Shown here: in pieces, positions 59,075 through 64,000 of the stretch
How the letters are laid out: every line of letters begins with the position of its first letter
Position numbering within the stretch: the stretch's first letter is position 1
DNA from: Sphagnum compactum
Taxonomy: Eukaryota; Bryophyta; Sphagnopsida; Sphagnales
Length of the DNA: 64,000 nt
Direction: 5' to 3'
Assembly (NCBI GenBank): GCA_965153455.1
Contig: OZ234494.1
Coordinates: forward strand, 8,370,001 to 8,434,000
Notes under the pieces: generated by a model
What the model was told of the DNA's origin: nothing
Seen by the model: only the letters and a program-made list of their open reading frames with translations
The model's database searches: none
Position numbers and translations under genes: made by a program

Positions 59075-59817
59075 TTGTGAAAGGTTTTCAAGATAAGCTC
59101 TTAGACTGACTTTAAGTCCCTGAAAGGTTCTCAGGATAGGCCCTTAGGCACCTGAAATCCATGAAAGGTTCTCAGGATACACCCCTAGGCACCTTAAACC
59201 TGGAAGGTTTTCAAGATATTCCCTTAGGTACTTTAAATCCTGGAAGGTTTTCATGACAGACCCGTAGGCACCTTAAACCTCAAAGGTTCTCAAGATATGC
59301 CCTTAGGTACTTTAAATCCTGGAAGGTTCTCAAGATAGGCCCTTAGGCACCTTAAATCCTGGAAGGTTCTCAAGATAGGCCCTTAGGCACCTTAAATCCT
59401 GGAAGGTTCTCAAGATAGGCCCTTAGGCACCTTCAATCTTATAAGGTTCTCAAAGATAGGCCCTTGGGCACCTTAAATCCTTGGAGGTTCTCAAGATAGG
59501 CCCTTAACTTAAATCTTATAAGGTTTTCAAAGATAGGTCCTTAAGCACCTTAAATCTTCTAAGTTTCTCAAAGATAGGCCCTTTGGCACCTTAAATCCTG
59601 GGAGGTTCTCAAGATAGGCCCTTAGGCACCTTAAATCTTATAAGGTTCTCAAAGATAGACCCTTAAGCACCTTAAATCCTGGGAGTTTCTCAAGATAGGC
59701 CCTTAGGCACCTCAAATCTGATAGGGTTTTCAATATAGGCCCCTAGGCACCTTAAATCTGATAAGGTTCTCAAGATAGGCCCTTAGGCACCTTAAATCTG
59801 GAAGGTTCTCAAGATGG
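59075..59817 (+). repeat. 40-bp minisatellite, about 19 units
   Basis: Unit landmarks in order: CACCTTAAATCCTGGAAGG, TTCTCAAGATAGG, CCCTTAGG. Central units (about 59290-59440) are nearly identical, while outer units diverge (ATAAGGTTCTCAAAGATAGG, GGATACACCCCTAGG). The period is 40 bp, not a multiple of 3, and every frame is stopped, so it is non-coding. Homogenised centre and decayed edges are typical of unequal exchange. Confidence 0.93.
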
Positions 59818-61050
59818 ACCCTACTCCTATAATAATCAACTCAGCCCGCGCTAATCAAGTTTAATTAACTTAAACTGCACCAGTAATCTAATCTGTTTTT
59901 GCTAATTAGCACTTTCGACTCTACGGGACGTGCCCTACAAAAAAGAATGGCGGATGGATTTGTGTCGAATTTATTTGACAATTGTTTTGTTGAATTTCTA
60001 GCGCGATGTGAAGCGCCGGCTACGCAGATTGATTAGTAGTTGTAGCAAATTTGCAGAAGGTGGAGAATGAAAATGGAAGAGTGTTGATGGTCGTGGGTGG
60101 AGAAGCTTTTGTGTGGGACAAATCTGTGAAGGAATCATCGCTTGGGAGGTGGACCTCGACCATGGGGCACATCTGAAGCTTTTGGAACAATCACAATGGC
60201 GGGAAGAGATCACTCGTTCCTGTCTTTTTTCTGTAGACCAGTGACGGGAGGAGTATGAGAGATGAAGCTTTACTTCTGGATTCGGCGCATATGCGTTTTG
60301 TTTGGTTCAGTCCGTTGTCATTTCACTTTTCGACATCAAGCTGCTCTTGTTCGTTGTGTACCGTATTTGTGCCCTCTATTACGGATACTCATCAGCTCCT
60401 CTCAGGTTCACGGTGCAGAAGCCTGTTGCAGGTCATTGTGTCAGACTCCTGTTGGCTTCTTTCTGTGCCGTCGCACCCCTACTCCAAATTGTGTTTCGCA
60501 TCTCTTCTGTTAATTTGGATGGTGAGCATTCAATGCCTCGCTTCGAGATAACATCATCTTTTTTTCACATTCCCTATAATGCGGATTGCTTAGATCATCG
60601 TCGAGGAAGGAGGTTGTAGTTGTTGCCATATTATTGAACATCATGTGGTTCCTATGAGGGGATAACACGGATAGAGAACTGCTTTCTCTGAATGCTAATG
60701 TCTAATCGATCTGCACCAAAGCGTTGCTTAACAAAAGAAATCAAGCATCTAAAGAAATGAAGCTTGTCAACCTTGTTTTTAATGACCGTAACTTTCTCTC
60801 GCCTCTCACAAAAGACTGTAGATCGCATAATGAGATTTGCATACAGTACATAATTTCTATATTCAGATATCAGTACTGTTACAACAGCTTGACAATTTTC
60901 AGCAGGAAATTGTGTGTTCATTGCCCTAGAACATGATCGATAAATGCCCTCAAGTATTGCTTCCAATACCAGTGAGAATTTTGTATGGTCCTTATCTCGT
61001 CTCAAAGACTCAATTGCTCTTATATTAGTATGCAACAAAATTAGTCAATT
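59818..61050. other. Mixed-composition region, possible gene remnants
   Basis: Less AT-rich than its neighbours. A 128-codon - frame (61038-60652) includes SLVLEAILEGIYRSCSRAMN and FVKQRFGADRLDIS; three overlapping + frames lie at 60255-60619. None matches a family I know, and none has convincing splice sites or partner exons. It could be a decayed gene or the 5' end of an unrecognised one. Confidence 0.3.
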
Positions 61051-62215
61051 GCAATCTAAACTGTGGTAGATCTGATGGGAATATTGGAACAAATTATCAA
61101 ACTTGTATATCTATGGACATGTGTGTGATATGCAGGTATCAGGACTAGTGTATTAGAATTATACAATCCTGAAACAAACATTGTGCTTTCAATAACTCGA
61201 ACATGTCTTTAAAAGCTTTGCAAAATGTAGAAATCAGCAATCATATGGTATCATAGTAGCATTAACCAACATATTCATTATAGAGAATGCAAGCGTACAA
61301 AATCATCAGAACAACACTAACCAGTGCTTAAAATATGTTCATGTAAGAAACTTATAAGTGGAAAAATTAAAATTCAAAAACTATGAAGGAAGTTATAGAG
61401 CAAATAGTTCATTTTATGGAAAAATAGGGGCAGTTTTGACGGGGTATTTTTAAGTTTGGTATAGTATGTGTTGAAATTTAATTGAAACTTTAAAGAGACT
61501 CATTTAATTAAACTATAACATTTCAAGAATCAACTTCAAAAAATTAAAGATAAAATGTTATCATTTCACTACAAGGTGAACTTTTCAAGTGATACAAGAT
61601 GCAATGATCATAGTTCATAAAAACTGTTATGAATTTTTATTATATAATAAATATTTTTTTATTGTTGATTTTTTGAAAGTATGATTGTGAAACTATTGTA
61701 ATAAAATAAAAATTTCTAATTATATCTAATATTTTAATTTATTAAAATTTTGCAAGATTACCAATAGTTTAAAAAGCTTATAACTTATTGAAATGAAAAA
61801 ATTGATAAATATTATTTTGTAAAAATGACATTATTATCTAATATAACATTTGTCAATTGTAAAATTTCAAAGTTTTCATGCTTTTGTTTTCAACTTTTTC
61901 TCTAGTTTTTCAGATAAAAGCACATGTCATAATTTGAAAACTTGTAAGTTTAAAGTTTAAATATTCTTTTTAACTAATTTATATTCTTAAAAAATAAATA
62001 TTTGCATTAAAAATTATGAGAAAAAACTTTGAATTACAAAATTTACCAGTTTTGATTCACCTTAGTGTGCAATCACCCTAAAATGTGAATTTCACTATGT
62101 AAATTATATCCCTGTGTAGATTATATCAGGTAGAATTACTAGAAAACTCACCATGCAAATTATCATGAATAAAGTTATTTCACATGTTCAATGTAACTAT
62201 CCTCAACCTTCAACA
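61051..62215 (-). other. AT-rich DNA; possible copia 3' LTR at its right edge
   Basis: On the - strand the copia stop codon (62276-62278) is followed by GTGGGAGTA-type polypurine phrases and then TGTTGAAGG starting at 62215. A TG start immediately after a polypurine tract is where a 3' LTR should begin. No inner end (CA) or matching 5' LTR is available, so the LTR length is unknown. Most of 61340-62100 is very AT-rich with no gene. Confidence 0.35.
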
Positions 62216-62275
62216 TTCCAATACTCCCACTCATTGAACATGTAAAGTACTCAAGACACAAAGAATTACTCCCAC

Positions 62276-64000
62276 TTATTGAGCACTTGGAACAAGACCA
62301 AGAAGATTACGAAAGCGCTGAAACTTTTCTGTTGGAAAGGGCTTCGTCGTAATATCAGCATACTGATCTTGACTAGGTACATAAGTAGTAAGAATTAAAC
62401 TTGTGATTGGACTCAAACTCTCGAAGGAAATGGAACTGCACATCGACATGCTTTGTCCGCTTATGGAACTCTGGATTTTTTACCATGCGAATGGCAGCTT
62501 GATTGTCATAGAAACGAAATGTAAGAACGTGTTGAGGAATCTCCAAGTCTTTTAGTAAACGACGAAGCCAAACAACTTCCTTTGTTGTGAGACAGGCATT
62601 AATGTACTCGGATTCTGTTGTGCTGCTAGATGTGCAAGTTTGCTTACGACTCAACCATGTAATGGGGCCATTGTTAATTTTCTTTCTTGCGGAGAAGAAA
62701 ATCAGAGAGGCATCCTGATGTCACTCACTCTGGTGTCAAAGGTGAGATTTTCATAAGCTTCAGATTTTTGAGGACTGATATCACCACCTTACGGGAAATG
62801 GAACAAGACACCCACTACAGGTGTATATCCATAGCATAGTTTGCATCTGAATATGCAAAAAGCTTGTTGACTCCATCAGAGCTTGGAATATAAGGCTGAT
62901 ATGTTGCGGTCCCCTTAAGATATCGCATGATTCGACGAACAACAGTACAATGAATCCGTTTCGGGCTCTGTGAATATTTTGAAACAATCCCAATAGCATA
63001 AGAAATATCAGGACGAGTACCAACCATGGCAAACATCAAGCAACCCACCATCTCTTGGTATGGGAAATCAGCTTCAACTTCTTGATCTGCATTAAATGTT
63101 GAATGTAGCTGAACATTGGGATCTGCTGGAGTTGATACTGGATGACAATGACCATAGCCAAAACGATGGACAATATGAAAAATATATCTTGTTTGATCAA
63201 GATACAAAGTACGATTGACTCGATCTCTTGTAATCCGTAAACCAACATAGCATCCTGCTTCACCAAAAGTGATATCAAACTCCTCTTGAAGATCTGAAAT
63301 TATGTTCATGAATTTGGAAGGATTTGTGCAACCTCCAAGACCATCATCAACAAAAATAAGAATCATCAATTTGGGAGAAGAATGTTCACAATACAAGCAA
63401 GGATGGTCGTCAGAAACCTCAGATTACGATCTGTCAAAAACTTGTGAAAGCGAGGATTCCATGCTCGAGAAGCTTGCCACAAGCGACATAAACTCTTGAG
63501 TAGTTTACAGACTTTATTCGTAGATTCAGGAACTTGAAATCCGCGTGGCTGCTCCATATAAATCTCTTCAGATAGAGCACCATGTAAAAAGGCAGTTTTG
63601 ATGTCGAATTGGATCAAGTCCATATTCTCTGCAGCAGCTGTGGCCAAAATTGCACGAATAGATTCAAAACGTGCTGTAGGAGCAAATGTCTCTGCAAAAT
63701 CAATTCCAGGCTTCTGAAAAACGGTCCTTTCCCACCAAACGCGCCTTGTATTGTTGAAGAGTGCCGTCAACTGTGGTTTTCACTTTGTAAACCCATTTAC
63801 TCTTCACAGCTTTTCGCCAAGGTGGAAGATCAGCAAGAATCCAAGTATGATTTTTCATTAGCGAATCATACTACTCAGCCATTTCTTTCTGTCATTCTAT
63901 TTGTTCCAGTGAAGACATGGCTTGATCATAAGACTCAGGTTCAATTGGTAGATCTTCAAAACTTTCAGTCGCACCAAGAAACGAAGGATGAGTATCCTTG
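62276..64000 (-). mobile_element. Degraded Ty1/copia retrotransposon, Pol 3' part (runs off the window)
   Basis: Copia-type reverse transcriptase and RNase H read on the - strand from the window edge. In order: WVYKVKTTVDGTL (about 63790), a frameshift near 63735, then QKPGIDFAETFAPTARFESI, LIQFDIKTAFLHG, EEIYMEQPRGFQV (RT core), LMILIFVDDGLGG with the catalytic DD in FVDD, CYVGLRIT, VGTRPDISYAIGIVSKY, and RIMRYLKGTATY. RNase H follows with AYSDANYAMD, a disrupted stretch (62660-62815), WLSRKQTCTSSSTTESEYIN, KHVDVQFHFLRE, a frameshift near 62415, and YVPSQDQYADITTKPFP up to the stop at 62276-62278. At least three frameshifts or rearrangements and a stop near 63870 disable it. Gag, protease and most of integrase lie beyond 64000. 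Confidence 0.93.

Noticed and set aside
59075-59817. CRISPR-like or coding repeat interpretation of the 40-bp array
   Set aside because: Units are contiguous with no variable spacers, the context is a plant nuclear genome, and the period breaks the reading frame.
60652-61038. 128-codon - strand frame as a gene
   Set aside because: Length is near what chance allows, no recognisable domain, no supporting exons; left as part of a region description only.

Overview
This is nuclear DNA from a land plant with a large, AT-rich, repeat-laden genome. Two genes are complete, many degraded mobile elements are visible, and most of the rest is AT-rich sequence with no recognisable gene. The plant origin rests on a hydroxyproline-rich cell-wall glycoprotein gene and an 18-exon kelch-type acyl-CoA-binding protein gene whose domain order and junctions fit the Arabidopsis ACBP4/ACBP5 family. 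A fern or gymnosperm would suit the long decayed intergenic DNA, but the sequence does not settle that.

Layout. 0-8 kb: AT-rich intergenic DNA with two dispersed repeat families. 8.3-9.0 kb: a complete non-autonomous hAT-type element with 8-bp target duplications. 9.3-12.4 kb: Tourist/PIF-like ends (GAGCATCTCCA), with one convincing MITE. 12.4-36 kb: mostly non-genic. It contains an unusual interlocked inverted repeat (15.1-15.4 kb), two relics of one hAT-like transposase family (18.8 and 35.5 kb), a G-rich island (22 kb), four copies of one dispersed repeat across the window, a 0.9-kb element with terminal inverted repeats (23.4-24.3 kb), a recent tandem duplication (25.6-26.1 kb), and a 0.9-kb minisatellite that flips orientation at its centre (33.6-34.4 kb).

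36.1-38.5 kb: a + strand hydroxyproline-rich glycoprotein gene with a TATA/telo-box promoter candidate upstream and a 51-bp in-frame minisatellite. 41.7-48.3 kb: the - strand ACBP gene, all exons joining in frame to a 713-residue protein. Its 5' flank (48.8-49.2 kb) carries direct and inverted copies of one module with telo-box-like AACCCTAA. The two genes converge and show no sign of working together.

50.5-51.1 kb: an 18-bp-type degenerate minisatellite. 52.2-57.9 kb: a broken + strand Helitron (DUF6570-like N-terminus, Rep, PIF1-type helicase) next to an inverted fragment of a second Helitron helicase. 59.1-59.8 kb: a roughly 19-copy 40-bp minisatellite. 62.2-64 kb: the 3' end of a decayed Ty1/copia retrotransposon on the - strand, running off the window. 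No tRNA, rRNA or CRISPR was found, and nothing looks like a clearly new biological system. The most unusual structures are the interlocked inverted repeat, the mirrored minisatellite and the duplicated/inverted ACBP promoter module.
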